DNA of 64,000 bases, taken from positions 124,001 to 188,000 of the forward strand of contig CATOST010000016.1 in NCBI GenBank assembly GCA_951812665.1, in the 5' to 3' direction. Numbering within the stretch: the first letter of the stretch is position 1; every line of letters starts with the position of its first letter. The notes beneath the pieces are model-generated. The model was not told the origin of the DNA. It saw nothing but the letters and a program-made list of their open reading frames with translations, and made no database searches. This DNA is from an uncultured Acidobacteriota bacterium (GTDB taxonomy: Bacteria; Acidobacteriota; UBA6911; RPQK01; JAJDTT01). Shown piece after piece: positions 44,877-54,147 of the stretch. Position numbers and translations under genes: made by a program.

Positions 44877-46409
44877 GTGTCCCGGATCAGCGTGGAACAG
44901 CCCTCCTTCGGTGCCCTCAACTATTCCGTCCTGGTGGCCTACCTGTTGCTGGTTACCCTCCTGGCAGTGGTCCTTTCGGGACGGCAGAAGGACACCCGCA
45001 CCTATTTCCTGGCCGGCGGGCGGATGCCATGGCTGGCAGTCTCGCTGAGCCTGTCCGCCAGCCTGCTGAGCGCCCTTTCCTACCTTGGGGCTCCGGCGTT
45101 GGCCTACGAGGAAAACGCCTCCTTTGTGCTGGGTCCGGTCATCCTCCTGATGACGGCCCCTTTCGTCATCCTCCTTTTCTTCCCCATCTACCGGCGGCTC
45201 GACGTCACCTCGATCTACGAGTACGTCAACCGGCGCTTCGGCCGGCCCGCCCGTTATGCCACCTCGGTGTTCGCGATCCTTCAGATCCAGGGCTGGATGG
45301 GACTGGCGCTCTATGCGCCCGCGTTGGCGCTCTCGACCGTCACCGGTATGGACCTGGTCGGGTGCATCCTGGTCATGGGCGCGGTGGCCACCTTCTACAC
45401 GGCGCTGGGAGGATTGGCCGCAGTCATTTGGACCGACGTGATCCAGTTCCTGGTCCTGAGCTCGGGCGCCCTGCTGGTGGTGGTCTCTCTGAGTTCGAGC
45501 CTTCCCGGCGGCGTGGATCAGATCCTGGATCTGGCCCTCGCGGCCGACAAGCTTCCCCGCCTCGAGTTCGGGTTCCGGTTCGATCAGGCCAACTTGATCA
45601 CCGTCGCCCTCTGCAACTTCGTAGTCGTCTTCAGCCAGTACGGGACCGCGCAGGTCACGGTTCAGCGCCTGCTGGCGGTGAGAAACCTTCGGCAGATGTA
45701 CAGGGCCGTGTTCCTGGACGTGTTCCTGCAGCTTCTGGTGGTCGGCCTCCTCTTCTTCATCGGGCTCGGGCTATACGCCTATTTCCAGAGTTTTCCGGAA
45801 CGTCTTGCCGAAGGAGTGGAGGGGGACCGGATCCTGCCCTACTATATCGTCCACGCCCTGCCGGTGGGCGCCTCCGGGCTCCTGATCGCCGCCGTCTTCG
45901 CGGCGTCCATGTCGACGCTGGATTCGGGCATCCACTCCATAAGCACCGTAATGGTCGTGGACCTGGTGAAGCCCCTGGCCTCAATCCAGCTCACGGAGCG
46001 GCAGTCTCTGATGATGGCGCGGGGAATCACGGTGGGGCTGGGTGCCGTCGCCACGCTGACGGCACTCCTGTTTTCCAATATCGATGGCATTATCAAGGCG
46101 GTGCATCAGGTCACCGGCTATGTCGGTGCCCCGGTGACGGCTCTGTTCCTGCTGGGACTACTGACCCGGCGGGGGCACTTTCGAGGCTGGCTCGCGGCGA
46201 CCTTGGTCCTGGTTCTGCCTCTGTCCTACTACGTGCAGAACCACACTCAGGTGCACTGGCTCCTGTACGGACCGGTGTCGGCAGGCAGTTGCCTCCTGGC
46301 GGCCTACTTGTGCAGCCGGATTCTGCGTCCGCCGGCGTGGGCTCCAGCGGAGGCTCCCACCGTCTGGCGGACTCAGACCACTTCGGGGACTACGAAGGGA
46401 GCCCGGTAG
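44877..46409 (+). CDS. Sodium:solute symporter family (SSS) transporter
   Basis: This is a sodium-coupled uptake carrier, 510 residues with about 13 helices. Family marks are TYFLAGGRMPWLAVSLSLSA at the start of the core, TSIYEYVNRRFGRPARYATS, ALGGLAAVIWTDVIQFLVL, and FAASMSTLDSGIHSISTV with the sodium-site serines. It resembles SSS members for monocarboxylates, sugars or sialic acid. The substrate is unknown. Start GTG 44877 follows AAAGGAAGGA. Its 3' end overlaps the convergent oxidoreductase gene by 37 bases. Confidence 0.9.
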   Translation: MSRISVEQPSFGALNYSVLVAYLLLVTLLAVVLSGRQKDTRTYFLAGGRMPWLAVSLSLSASLLSALSYLGAPALAYEENASFVLGPVILLMTAPFVILLFFPIYRRLDVTSIYEYVNRRFGRPARYATSVFAILQIQGWMGLALYAPALALSTVTGMDLVGCILVMGAVATFYTALGGLAAVIWTDVIQFLVLSSGALLVVVSLSSSLPGGVDQILDLALAADKLPRLEFGFRFDQANLITVALCNFVVVFSQYGTAQVTVQRLLAVRNLRQMYRAVFLDVFLQLLVVGLLFFIGLGLYAYFQSFPERLAEGVEGDRILPYYIVHALPVGASGLLIAAVFAASMSTLDSGIHSISTVMVVDLVKPLASIQLTERQSLMMARGITVGLGAVATLTALLFSNIDGIIKAVHQVTGYVGAPVTALFLLGLLTRRGHFRGWLAATLVLVLPLSYYVQNHTQVHWLLYGPVSAGSCLLAAYLCSRILRPPAWAPAEAPTVWRTQTTSGTTKGAR

Positions 46410-47698
46410 TCGCGCGTCAACAGCGCGCTGGCCTCGCCGTCGCCCTGAACAGTCTCGGTCGCAGGATCGAAATTCAGCGTCCGCCCGGTGCGATAGGCCA
46501 TGTTCGCCAGGTGACAGAGCGCCGAAGAGAGGTGACCCTCTTCGATCTCGGCGTTCAGGTCCTCGCGCCGGCGGGACCGGACGGCCTGGATGAAGTTGGC
46601 GAAATTGTTGCCCGTTTCCATGCGGGCCGGTCCCGGCTCACGCTTCCGTCCCAGGTAGGTCCGGTAACCCTTACCGCCCTGCATGATCATGTAGCCGTCG
46701 GAGCCGAAAAAGAGGACGCCCACCTCGTTGGACTCCCCCTGGCCGAGGCCGGCTTCATGGTTGGTGATCCAGTGGCGTACCTCGAAGACCAGTTGCTTCT
46801 TCTGGTCCGGGTAGTCGAAGGTGGCCAACTGGCAGTTGGGGGTTTCCTGGTCGTCGTCGAACAGGTAGTGGCCGCCGGAGGATTGGACCCTGGTGGGCAG
46901 TCCCACTCCCAGCCCCCAACGGGCCATGTCCATCTCGTGCACGCCCTGGTTCCCGATATCTCCGTTGCCGTAGTCCCAGTGCCAGTGCCAGTTGTAGTGG
47001 AACCGGTTGCGGCTGTACGGGCGCTGGCGCGCGGGTCCCAACCACAGATCGTAGTGGACGCCGTTGGGGACCGGCTCTTCCGGGGTATGGCCGATGGTGT
47101 TTCTCCACTTGTAGCAGAGTCCCTTGGCCATGTAGACGTCGCCGATCACGCCTTCCCGGAGCTTCTGGATGCCCTCCTGAACGCCGACGCTGGACCGCGA
47201 CTGGGTCCCGTGCTGGACGATGCGGCCGTAGCGGCGGGCCGCTTCCACCAGCTTCCGGCCTTCGAAGATGTTGTGGGAGCAGGGTTTCTCCACGTACGCG
47301 TCCTTGCCCGCCTGGCAGGCCCAGATTCCGCCCAGGGCGTGCCAGTGGTTGGGCGTGGCGAATCCCACCACGTCGATGTCCTTGGCCTCCAGCAACCGGC
47401 GCATGTCGGTGTAGGTGCGGGCCTTCCGCCCCGTCAGCTTCTCCAGGTCGGAGGCGCGCTGGGCCATGATGTTCTCGTCCACGTCGCACAACGCCACGAT
47501 TTCCACCTTGGGCAATCCGGAAAAATTTCTGAGGTGCGACTTTCCCCGGCCTCGGAGTCCGACCACCCCCGCCCGAATGGTGTCGTTGGCATCGGCCCGG
47601 GACAGGAGACTCGCGGCGGAACCGCTGGTGACGGCGGCCGTAGCCACCACACCGGCGGAACTCTTCAGAAAACTTCTTCGCTCGATCGGCTTCACCAT
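46373..47698 (-). CDS. Tat-exported Gfo/Idh/MocA-family oxidoreductase
   Basis: This NAD(P)-binding oxidoreductase of the glucose-fructose oxidoreductase/inositol dehydrogenase family has 441 residues. A twin-arginine signal (ERRSFLKSSAGVVATAAVTS) means it is exported folded with its cofactor. The Rossmann start is IRAGVVGLRGRGKSHL. VGFATPNHWHALGGIWACQA and AYVEKPCSHNIFEG contain the family's EKP lysine. Such Tat-Gfo proteins are abundant in Acidobacteriota and Planctomycetota. GGAGGATAAAACC precedes the ATG. The substrate is unknown. Confidence 0.9.
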   Translation of the reverse strand: MVKPIERRSFLKSSAGVVATAAVTSGSAASLLSRADANDTIRAGVVGLRGRGKSHLRNFSGLPKVEIVALCDVDENIMAQRASDLEKLTGRKARTYTDMRRLLEAKDIDVVGFATPNHWHALGGIWACQAGKDAYVEKPCSHNIFEGRKLVEAARRYGRIVQHGTQSRSSVGVQEGIQKLREGVIGDVYMAKGLCYKWRNTIGHTPEEPVPNGVHYDLWLGPARQRPYSRNRFHYNWHWHWDYGNGDIGNQGVHEMDMARWGLGVGLPTRVQSSGGHYLFDDDQETPNCQLATFDYPDQKKQLVFEVRHWITNHEAGLGQGESNEVGVLFFGSDGYMIMQGGKGYRTYLGRKREPGPARMETGNNFANFIQAVRSRRREDLNAEIEEGHLSSALCHLANMAYRTGRTLNFDPATETVQGDGEASALLTRDYRAPFVVPEVV

Positions 47699-47786
47699 GG
47701 TTTTATCCTCCGTTTGATATCGAAAGGGGCTGTCTCCAGGCTACTCTTTCCGCCGCCTGCATTCCAGCCGCCGACGGTGGTTCGCT

Positions 47787-49049
47787 TCATTCTCTCAAGT
47801 CGATGCAGACCAGTGTTTTCTCGTTCCGGGCATAGAGGCGGCCCCGGGCCAGGGCGGGATAGGCCCTCACCGTGCCCTCCAGAACCTGGGCGCGCGAGAT
47901 CACCTGAAACCCCTCGGGATTGGCCGCGGCCAGGATCAACTCTCCCCGCTCGGTCAGGATCAGGAGCCGGTCTCCCGCCAGGGTGACGGTCCCGGCGCGC
48001 AGCCCGTCCTGATTCCACTCCACCCTTCCGGTCCGCCACTCGACGCAACGCAGGCTGGGACCGTATTCCTGGCGGCCGTGAAAGCCGTAGAGAAAGCCGT
48101 CCCGGTAGACGCTGGTGGCGTAGTGGTTGCTGAGAGCGTCGTTCGAGGACCAGATCTTCTCGGGCGACTCTCCGGTGGCATCCAGCAGCAGGGCGCCGGT
48201 GCTGTAGCTGGCGGACACGAAGATCTGATCCCCGACGATGAGGGGCGTGGCCGCATTGACCGAAGCCCGGCTTCGCGACCGCCAGCGAACTCGGAAGCCC
48301 ACTCGTCCCGTGGACGGATCGATGGAGACGACGCCGCTCCGGGTGAAGGAGATGATCCGGGGCACTCCGCCGATGGACGCGTGCACGGGCGAAGAGTAGC
48401 CCGCCTCGTCGTCGGTGGCCTTCCAGAGCGTGCGTCCCGTGTCGGCGTCGAAGGCCACGACCCCTGCACCATTGGCGCCGACATGGACGTAGACGGCGCC
48501 GTCCCGGACCAGCGGGGAGCAGGCCGCGCCGAAAAAACCCTTGCGCGGTCGGAATTGGGACCGGGTGTCCACCTGCCAGATCCGGCTGCCCGAGCCCAGG
48601 CCCAGGCATTGGAGGATTCCCTGAGCGCCGAAGGTATAGACCCGGTCCCGGGCCGCCGCCGGACTGGCCCGGGGTCCTTCGTCGAAGCCGAAGTCATCCC
48701 GGTAGTCGGTCGGATAGGAGAAGGTCCACAGCTCCCGGCCGTCGTCCGCTGCCAGCGCGTCCACCACGTCCTGGTCGTCCACCCGGTGAAAGAGGATCAG
48801 GGTGTTGCCCGCCACGATGGGGTTGGCGAACCCTTGCCCGACGTCCCGTTTCCAGAGCACGCGAGGTCCCGACGGAGGCCACTGGCGGGCCAGGTCCTCC
48901 CCGGCGTAGACACCGTCTCGGGTCGGTCCCAGAAACTGGGGCCAGTCGCCGGCCCGAAGCCCGGTGAGACCGAGTGCCAGCATGAATATGAGACCGACGC
49001 CTGGGAGGAACGGCAATTCATGGCGCCGGCGGTAGGGGGTGGCGGTCAT
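47787..49049 (-). CDS. Exported PQQ-like beta-propeller protein
   Basis: This 420-residue exported protein has a signal (LIFMLALGLTGLRAG), then GDWPQFLGPTRDGVY, a typical N-terminal motif of PQQ-like propeller proteins in acidobacteria and planctomycetes. It contains several blades of the form AVYVHVGANGAGVVAFDADT and GRTLWKA. No catalytic residues are recognisable, so it may be a binding or scaffold protein rather than a dehydrogenase. ATG 49049 begins one base after the pepF stop, so the two are co-translated. Confidence 0.83.
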   Translation of the reverse strand: MTATPYRRRHELPFLPGVGLIFMLALGLTGLRAGDWPQFLGPTRDGVYAGEDLARQWPPSGPRVLWKRDVGQGFANPIVAGNTLILFHRVDDQDVVDALAADDGRELWTFSYPTDYRDDFGFDEGPRASPAAARDRVYTFGAQGILQCLGLGSGSRIWQVDTRSQFRPRKGFFGAACSPLVRDGAVYVHVGANGAGVVAFDADTGRTLWKATDDEAGYSSPVHASIGGVPRIISFTRSGVVSIDPSTGRVGFRVRWRSRSRASVNAATPLIVGDQIFVSASYSTGALLLDATGESPEKIWSSNDALSNHYATSVYRDGFLYGFHGRQEYGPSLRCVEWRTGRVEWNQDGLRAGTVTLAGDRLLILTERGELILAAANPEGFQVISRAQVLEGTVRAYPALARGRLYARNEKTLVCIDLRE

Positions 49050-49050
49050 T

Positions 49051-50877
49051 TCAGGTGGTCTCACTCAGTTCTTCCGCTTGCCGGATCATGTCCTCGGTCA
49101 TGGAGAGTCCCGTGCTCCAGAAATTGGGGTCGGCCAGGTCCACGCCCATGCGTTGGAACTGGACCTGCGGCCAGTCCGATCCTCCGGCCTCCAGCAGACT
49201 CAGATACTCCTCGGCGAATCCGTCCGCATTCTGCTTGTAACGGCCATACAGGGCCAGGACCAGCAGCTTGCCGAAGGCGTACGCATAGACGTAGCCGGGG
49301 GTGTGGATGAAGTGGGGAATGTAGCTCCACCAGGTGCCGTAGTGATCTCCCAGGCGAACGCTTCCCCGGAACATCTCCTCTTGAGTTTCCATCCAAAGCT
49401 CGTTGAAGCGGTCGACCGAAAGCTCACCTTCGCTTCGCCGCGCGTTGTGCGTCCGCTCCTCGAAGCAGTGCAGGGCGATCTGCCGGAAGACGGTGGCCAT
49501 GGTGTCATCGATGTTGCTCACCAGGATGGACAGCCGGACCCCGGGCTCGGGTTGGTTCCGGAGCAGGTGGTCGAAGACCAGCATCTCCCCGAAGACGGAG
49601 GCGGTCTCGGAAGTGGTCAAGGGAGGCCGGGACTGGAGGTAGCCCTGGGTTCGGGAGAGGTACTGGTGGACGCCGTGGCCCAATTCGTGCGCCAGGGTCT
49701 GAACGTCCCGAATATTCCCAGTGTAGTTCATCATGATGTAGGGATGCGCCGGGGGGACCGTCTGATGACTGAAGGCGCCCCCCGATTTTCCCGGACCGGG
49801 TGGAGCGTCGATCCAGCGTTCGTCAAAGAAACGGGCGGCAATGGATTCCATGGTGGGGTGGAAGGCGCCGTACGCCTCCAGCACGGTTCGCCGTGCGGTG
49901 GCCCAGGAATATCGAGCGGGGGCCATGCCCACGGGAGCGTAGCGGTCATAGTCCCAAGAGACGTCCAGTTTCAGCAAGCGCTGCTTGAGCCGGTAATGAC
50001 GGGCCACCAGGTCGTAGCGTCCGGTCACCGCCTGCACCAGGACCTCGACGGCTTCGTCGCCGATCTCGTTATCCAGATTCCGGCTGGCCAACCAATGGGG
50101 ATGGTTCCTGAGGCGGTCATCGCAGGCCTTGTCGGCCAGCATGGTGTTGGAGATGAAGGCCATCTCGCTGACCCGCTCCTCCAGGCCCCGGCTGAAGGCC
50201 AGCGCCGACTCCCGTCTCACCTCCCGGTCCGAGTGATACAGGCGGGAAAGCAATTCCTCCCGGGTCAGATTTCGGTCCCGGTAGGCATAGCGGGCGGCCC
50301 CGTGCATCTGGTCGAAGAGACGGTTCCACGCGGCCCGGCCCGTGACCCGTTTTTCGGCCAGGATCTTCTCTTCCGGCTCGCTCAGCACGTGGGGGGCCCG
50401 GCGCCGCTCCACCTCCAGGTAATGGCGAAAGGGCTGCAGATCCTGGCTGGAAAGCAATTCGGCCGCCCGCGCGTCGTCCAACTGCAGCCACTCCAGTTCA
50501 AAGAAGAGGATCTTCCGGACCAGTTGCGTCGAGGCTTCCCGCGTCTTCTGCAGGAGGGCGCCGCGGGGAGGATCCTGGGTATCGGTGCACCAGCGCAGGT
50601 AGGCATAGGAGGCGGCCCGTCCCAGGCCGACCTGCAGAGCTTCGAACTCTTGTACGGCCTGCGCCAACTCACGTTTGTCGAGGCGGCTCACCCGCCCCCG
50701 GTAGCGTTGCTCAAAACCGTCGGCCCGGTTCTGTGTCCGTTCCAGATCCTTTTCCAGGGCGTCCGGGCCGGGATACAGGGCGTCCAAGTCCCAATGCACC
50801 CCTGTGGCGCCGCTGCGGCCGTCGGCGCCTCCGTTCGGTACTTCCCGCCCCACCAGAGGCGGTGGTTCCGCATGCAT
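49051..50877 (-). CDS. pepF: Oligoendopeptidase F (M3 metallopeptidase)
   Basis: This zinc oligopeptidase of family M3 cleaves short peptides, usually in the cytoplasm; 608 residues. The zinc motif is AHELGHGVHQYLS (H397-H401), with the third ligand region TTSETASVFGEMLVFDHLL. The C-terminal HTPGYVYAYAFGKLLVLALY is typical of the M3B PepF branch. There is no signal peptide. It forms a two-gene unit with the propeller protein and is divergent from the next plus-strand gene. Confidence 0.93.
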   Translation of the reverse strand: MHAEPPPLVGREVPNGGADGRSGATGVHWDLDALYPGPDALEKDLERTQNRADGFEQRYRGRVSRLDKRELAQAVQEFEALQVGLGRAASYAYLRWCTDTQDPPRGALLQKTREASTQLVRKILFFELEWLQLDDARAAELLSSQDLQPFRHYLEVERRRAPHVLSEPEEKILAEKRVTGRAAWNRLFDQMHGAARYAYRDRNLTREELLSRLYHSDREVRRESALAFSRGLEERVSEMAFISNTMLADKACDDRLRNHPHWLASRNLDNEIGDEAVEVLVQAVTGRYDLVARHYRLKQRLLKLDVSWDYDRYAPVGMAPARYSWATARRTVLEAYGAFHPTMESIAARFFDERWIDAPPGPGKSGGAFSHQTVPPAHPYIMMNYTGNIRDVQTLAHELGHGVHQYLSRTQGYLQSRPPLTTSETASVFGEMLVFDHLLRNQPEPGVRLSILVSNIDDTMATVFRQIALHCFEERTHNARRSEGELSVDRFNELWMETQEEMFRGSVRLGDHYGTWWSYIPHFIHTPGYVYAYAFGKLLVLALYGRYKQNADGFAEEYLSLLEAGGSDWPQVQFQRMGVDLADPNFWSTGLSMTEDMIRQAEELSETT

Positions 50878-51009
50878 CGCCCTAGCTTAGCAGCCTTGGC
50901 TGCCGGTGGCGGAAGCCGCCTCCGCCCGACGCCGAAGCTCCACAACGGGCTGCTATACTCCGGCGACCGAACCGCATCGGAATCGGATCAAACACCGGGA
51001 GGAACCAAC

Positions 51010-52512
51010 ATGATGAGGCGGGCCAGAAACCAGAGGCAGGTGATCGTTTCCGGGCTCCTGGGCCTAGTGCTGGGCACAACGGTCGTGGCGCAGGGTTTCG
51101 ACGAGATCAAGCGGCAGGCACCGGTCCGGGAGGTGGGTCCGGAGCGCCAGTTGTTTCTGGATGACTGGCTCATCGACCGGATCGAGAACGTGGCCCGTTG
51201 GGTCCACGTCGCCCGCAAGGCGCCGGAAAATCCCATCTTCAAGGCGGAAAGGCCTTGGGAGGGCAACCGGATCCTCTATTCCAACGTGATTTACGATCAG
51301 AAGGAGCGGCGCTACAAGCTCTGGTACAACGTGCGGCCCGAGTCCACCAACTATCTCTGCTTCGCGACTTCCGGGGACGGGATTCGGTTCCGGCGTCCCG
51401 ACCTCGGGCTCCGGGAGTTCCAGGGAAGCCGCCAGAACAACCTGCTCGTCATACCCGAGGACATCACCGAGATCAGGGTCTTTTATGACGACCACGATCC
51501 GGAGCGCCCGTACAAGATGGCCTACATGAGATATGACACCTATGGCATCGGTGTGGGCTGGTCTTCCGACGGGCATCGTTGGACATCGCACCCGTTTCCG
51601 GTGATCGTGCCCGCCGGCGACGGGCTTTCGACCCCCTTCTGGGACCAGCGCCGTGAGCGCTACGTCTACTACCATCGTCCCAACGGCGGCCATGTCCTGC
51701 GTTGGTCCAAGATCCGGACACCGGAGGCCTATCCCACGCGGCGGATCGGTCTGGCGGAGAGTTTCAATTTCACCCTTTGGACGGATCTCAAGGAGGTCGT
51801 GGCGCCAGACGAGCGGGACGGCGCCGGCACCGAGTTCTACTACATGCCCGTCTTTCCCTATGAGAGCGGGTACCTGGGCATGTTGATCGTCTATCACGAA
51901 TACACGGGCGACCCCGAATTCCTGGACGGGTTCAATTTCACGCTGGACGCCCAGCTCGCCTTCAGCCGGAACGGAAAGAACTGGACGCGTGTCGGCGACC
52001 GGCACATCTTCCTGAAGGGGACCCCCGGGACCTGGGACGACAAGCGGGTCTATCCCGAATGCGCCGTCGTGCAGGAGGACGAGATCCGGATCTACTACCG
52101 AGGCTCCAGCGTTCCCCATCGGACCCTCAACGAACTGGTCGGCACCGAATACAAGGGCCGCACGCTGGAAGGGGACGCCCTGGGTCTGGCCCGGCTACGG
52201 CCGGACGGTTTCGTCTCGGTCCGCGCGGGCGAGGAAGAAGGCCTCCTTACGACCTGGCCCCTTCGCTTCCAGGGAGGCGAGCTCCGGGTGAACGTCGATG
52301 CCGCCGGAGGATCCCTCCGGGTGGAGGCGCTGACTCAGTTCGGCAAGCCGATCGCCGGCTTTGGGCGGGAAGCGTGCGGGCCCATCGAAGGGAATGGAGT
52401 GGGCCAGAAGGTCCAGTGGAAGAGTGGGCGCAGCCTGAAGGAGCTCGACCAGCCGGTGCGGCTTCGTTTCATCCTGAAGAACGCGGACCTCTACTCCTTC
52501 CAGATCCGCTGA
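51010..52512 (+). CDS. Secreted five-bladed-propeller glycosidase-like protein (GH32/43-like)
   Basis: This 500-residue exported protein has a signal (VIVSGLLGLVLGTTVVAQG). After it come RQLFLDDWLID and WEGNRILYSNVIYD, KLWYNVR, FATSGDGIRFRRPD and YIYYRGSS-like strands (IRIYYRGSS), the blade pattern of five-bladed propeller glycosidases. Proteins starting LFLDDWLI are common in planctomycetes and acidobacteria but usually lack a tested activity. ATG 51010 follows GGGAGGA. A TATACT box at 50954 may be its -10. The long open frame upstream is only a shadow of pepF. Confidence 0.75.
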   Translation: MMRRARNQRQVIVSGLLGLVLGTTVVAQGFDEIKRQAPVREVGPERQLFLDDWLIDRIENVARWVHVARKAPENPIFKAERPWEGNRILYSNVIYDQKERRYKLWYNVRPESTNYLCFATSGDGIRFRRPDLGLREFQGSRQNNLLVIPEDITEIRVFYDDHDPERPYKMAYMRYDTYGIGVGWSSDGHRWTSHPFPVIVPAGDGLSTPFWDQRRERYVYYHRPNGGHVLRWSKIRTPEAYPTRRIGLAESFNFTLWTDLKEVVAPDERDGAGTEFYYMPVFPYESGYLGMLIVYHEYTGDPEFLDGFNFTLDAQLAFSRNGKNWTRVGDRHIFLKGTPGTWDDKRVYPECAVVQEDEIRIYYRGSSVPHRTLNELVGTEYKGRTLEGDALGLARLRPDGFVSVRAGEEEGLLTTWPLRFQGGELRVNVDAAGGSLRVEALTQFGKPIAGFGREACGPIEGNGVGQKVQWKSGRSLKELDQPVRLRFILKNADLYSFQIR

Positions 52513-53050
52513 CGCCAGTATTCTCGCCCAGGGCGCCGGCGTATGCTCGATAAGTGGCCTCGTCGAAGAGGACGAAGCGGACCAGTTCCGGGGCCTCGCG
52601 TTCCTCCAAAAACTCAATGACGGCGGCGAGGGCGGTCCGGGCGGCCCTGGACACCGGGTAACGGTAGGCACCCGTGGAAAGGGAAGGGAAGGCGATGCTC
52701 CGGCAATCGTTGGCCACCGCCAGGGCCAGGCAGTGGCGGTAGGCGGAGGCCAGCAGAGCGGGCTCGCCGTGGGTCCCGCCTCTCCAGACCGGTCCCACCG
52801 CATGTATGACGAAACGGCTCGGAAGTTCTCCGGCCGCAGTGATAACCGCTTGACCGGTGGGGCAGCCCTCGGGATACCGGCGCCGGGTCTCCTCCATGAT
52901 GGCGGACCCGCCGCGCCGGTGAATGGCGCCGTCCACCCCTCCTCCACCCGCCAGCCGCCGGTTGGCGGCGTTGACGATGGCGTCCACCTGCTGGAGGGTG
53001 ATGTCCCCCTGGACCAATTCCAGGACCCCGCCCTCCAGTCGGCATCGCAT
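52469..53050 (-). CDS. Macrodomain protein (O-acetyl-ADP-ribose deacetylase-like)
   Basis: This 193-residue protein has a macrodomain that binds or hydrolyses ADP-ribose derivatives. Hallmarks are LVQGDITLQQVDAIVNAANR, GGGGVDGAIHRRGG, the conserved ITAAGELPSRFVIHAVGPVW and IAFPSLSTGAYRYPVSRAA. It is close to the YmdB/MacroD type that removes acetate from O-acetyl-ADP-ribose or mono-ADP-ribose from proteins. Its stop lies 44 bases inside the convergent propeller gene. Confidence 0.92.
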   Translation of the reverse strand: MRCRLEGGVLELVQGDITLQQVDAIVNAANRRLAGGGGVDGAIHRRGGSAIMEETRRRYPEGCPTGQAVITAAGELPSRFVIHAVGPVWRGGTHGEPALLASAYRHCLALAVANDCRSIAFPSLSTGAYRYPVSRAARTALAAVIEFLEEREAPELVRFVLFDEATYRAYAGALGENTGVSGSGRSRGPRSSG

Positions 53051-53109
53051 CGACTAGCCTCCGTCCAAGATTGATCGTCGAATGCCGTGACGGCTTCTGC
53101 CGGCGGTCG

Positions 53110-54060
53110 TCAGGTCAGGGCTTCGTATTCCCTGCGGATCTCAGTGAAGTGCTCCCACTCTTCGTCGGCGAACTTCAGAAAAATCTCCTTGCCCTGGGTG
53201 TCCCCGAACTTTTCGGCATAGTCGTGGAAGAAGTCGTACGCGTCCTTCTCCATCTTCATGGCGATCTTCAAGGCTTCGGCTGCAGTCAGATTTTCCTTGA
53301 GTCGGGCCTTGATCTGGTCTCTGCCGGGGAAGATCTGTTTCAGGGAGTCGAAGTCGAAATCCAGGAAGACCGGCGCGTTCAGCACCCCCTCATCATCGGC
53401 AACCAGACGATCCCATTGCGCCTGAAGCTGCTTCAGATGGCCTTCCTCGTCCTCCAGCATTCTGAGAAAGGTGGACTTGGTCGAGGCATGGGTCACCAAT
53501 TCAGAGGCGGTGCCGTAGAAGTTGACGCCCCGTTTTTCCGTCGCTATGGCGATCTTCAAGGCATCCCGGGCAAAGACCAGATCGGAACTCACCGGTTCCG
53601 GGTGGGTCTCGATCCGGTTCTGGCACTCTTCGCAGACTCCGTAGATCTGCAACTGTTGTTGGACCGGATTGAAGCCATAGTTGGACACGATGCGGGACTG
53701 GACCTGCTCCAGTTCGGGACTCAGGAACTCGATGGTGCTGTGGCATTCGGCGCACACCATGTGGTGGTGATGGGGCCGCTTGTACTGAGGCTCGAAGCGG
53801 GTCCGCCCGTCGTGCAGGTCCACTTCCCGGGCCAAGCCGCAGGCGGTCAAGGCCTTGAGCGTGCGGAAGACCGTCGCCGCCCCGATCCGCCGGTCGCTCA
53901 GCTTGACCAGGTCATGAAGCTCATCTATGCTCACGTGGCCGCTGGTCTGGAGGAAGCTCTGCACCACCTTCCGGCGTTGGTGGGTCATGCGTAGGCCCCG
54001 TTCTTTCAAGTATTTGGAGAAGATCTCCATCTCTTCCGAGATTTTTCTGACGGTGCCCAT
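53110..54060 (-). CDS. Fur-family regulator fused to a di-iron ferritin-like (rubrerythrin-type) domain
   Basis: This 316-residue protein joins two domains. Residues 1-155 are a complete Fur/PerR-type repressor: winged helix (GLRMTHQRRKVVQSFLQTSG, AATVFRTLKALTACGLA), the histidine cluster PHHHH before C103, and two structural zinc pairs CAEC (103-106) and CEEC (143-146). Residues 165-316 form a four-helix ferritin-like domain with candidate di-iron ligands E175, E205-x-x-H208, E271 and E301-x-x-H304, as in rubrerythrin. The rubredoxin domain of rubrerythrin is absent. I infer a metal- or peroxide-sensing repressor with a built-in iron/peroxide centre. The adjacent divergent gene is mmsA; targets are unknown. 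Confidence 0.88.
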   Translation of the reverse strand: MGTVRKISEEMEIFSKYLKERGLRMTHQRRKVVQSFLQTSGHVSIDELHDLVKLSDRRIGAATVFRTLKALTACGLAREVDLHDGRTRFEPQYKRPHHHHMVCAECHSTIEFLSPELEQVQSRIVSNYGFNPVQQQLQIYGVCEECQNRIETHPEPVSSDLVFARDALKIAIATEKRGVNFYGTASELVTHASTKSTFLRMLEDEEGHLKQLQAQWDRLVADDEGVLNAPVFLDFDFDSLKQIFPGRDQIKARLKENLTAAEALKIAMKMEKDAYDFFHDYAEKFGDTQGKEIFLKFADEEWEHFTEIRREYEALT

Positions 54061-54147
54061 GAGTGGGATTCATTCTCGGAGATCCGGGACCCGTTTTCAA
54101 GTTTCAATCGGACCGTCTCCAGGCGTCCACTGATACAGGTGGGAAAG

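Noticed and set aside
44852..47986. 1044-codon plus-strand frame over the symporter and oxidoreductase
   Set aside because: It is a shadow frame. The SSS transporter and Tat-Gfo proteins are clearly encoded in other frames.
49039..51009. Long open frame preceding the propeller-glycosidase gene
   Set aside because: It is antisense to pepF. The real gene starts at 51010 with its own ribosome site and signal peptide.
22327..53092. Identical 16-mer (GTCGAATGCCGTGACG) at 53077-53092 and, inverted, at 22327-22342, both intergenic
   Set aside because: In 64 kb read on both strands about one 16-base match is expected by chance. Without further copies it is not evidence of a repeat family.
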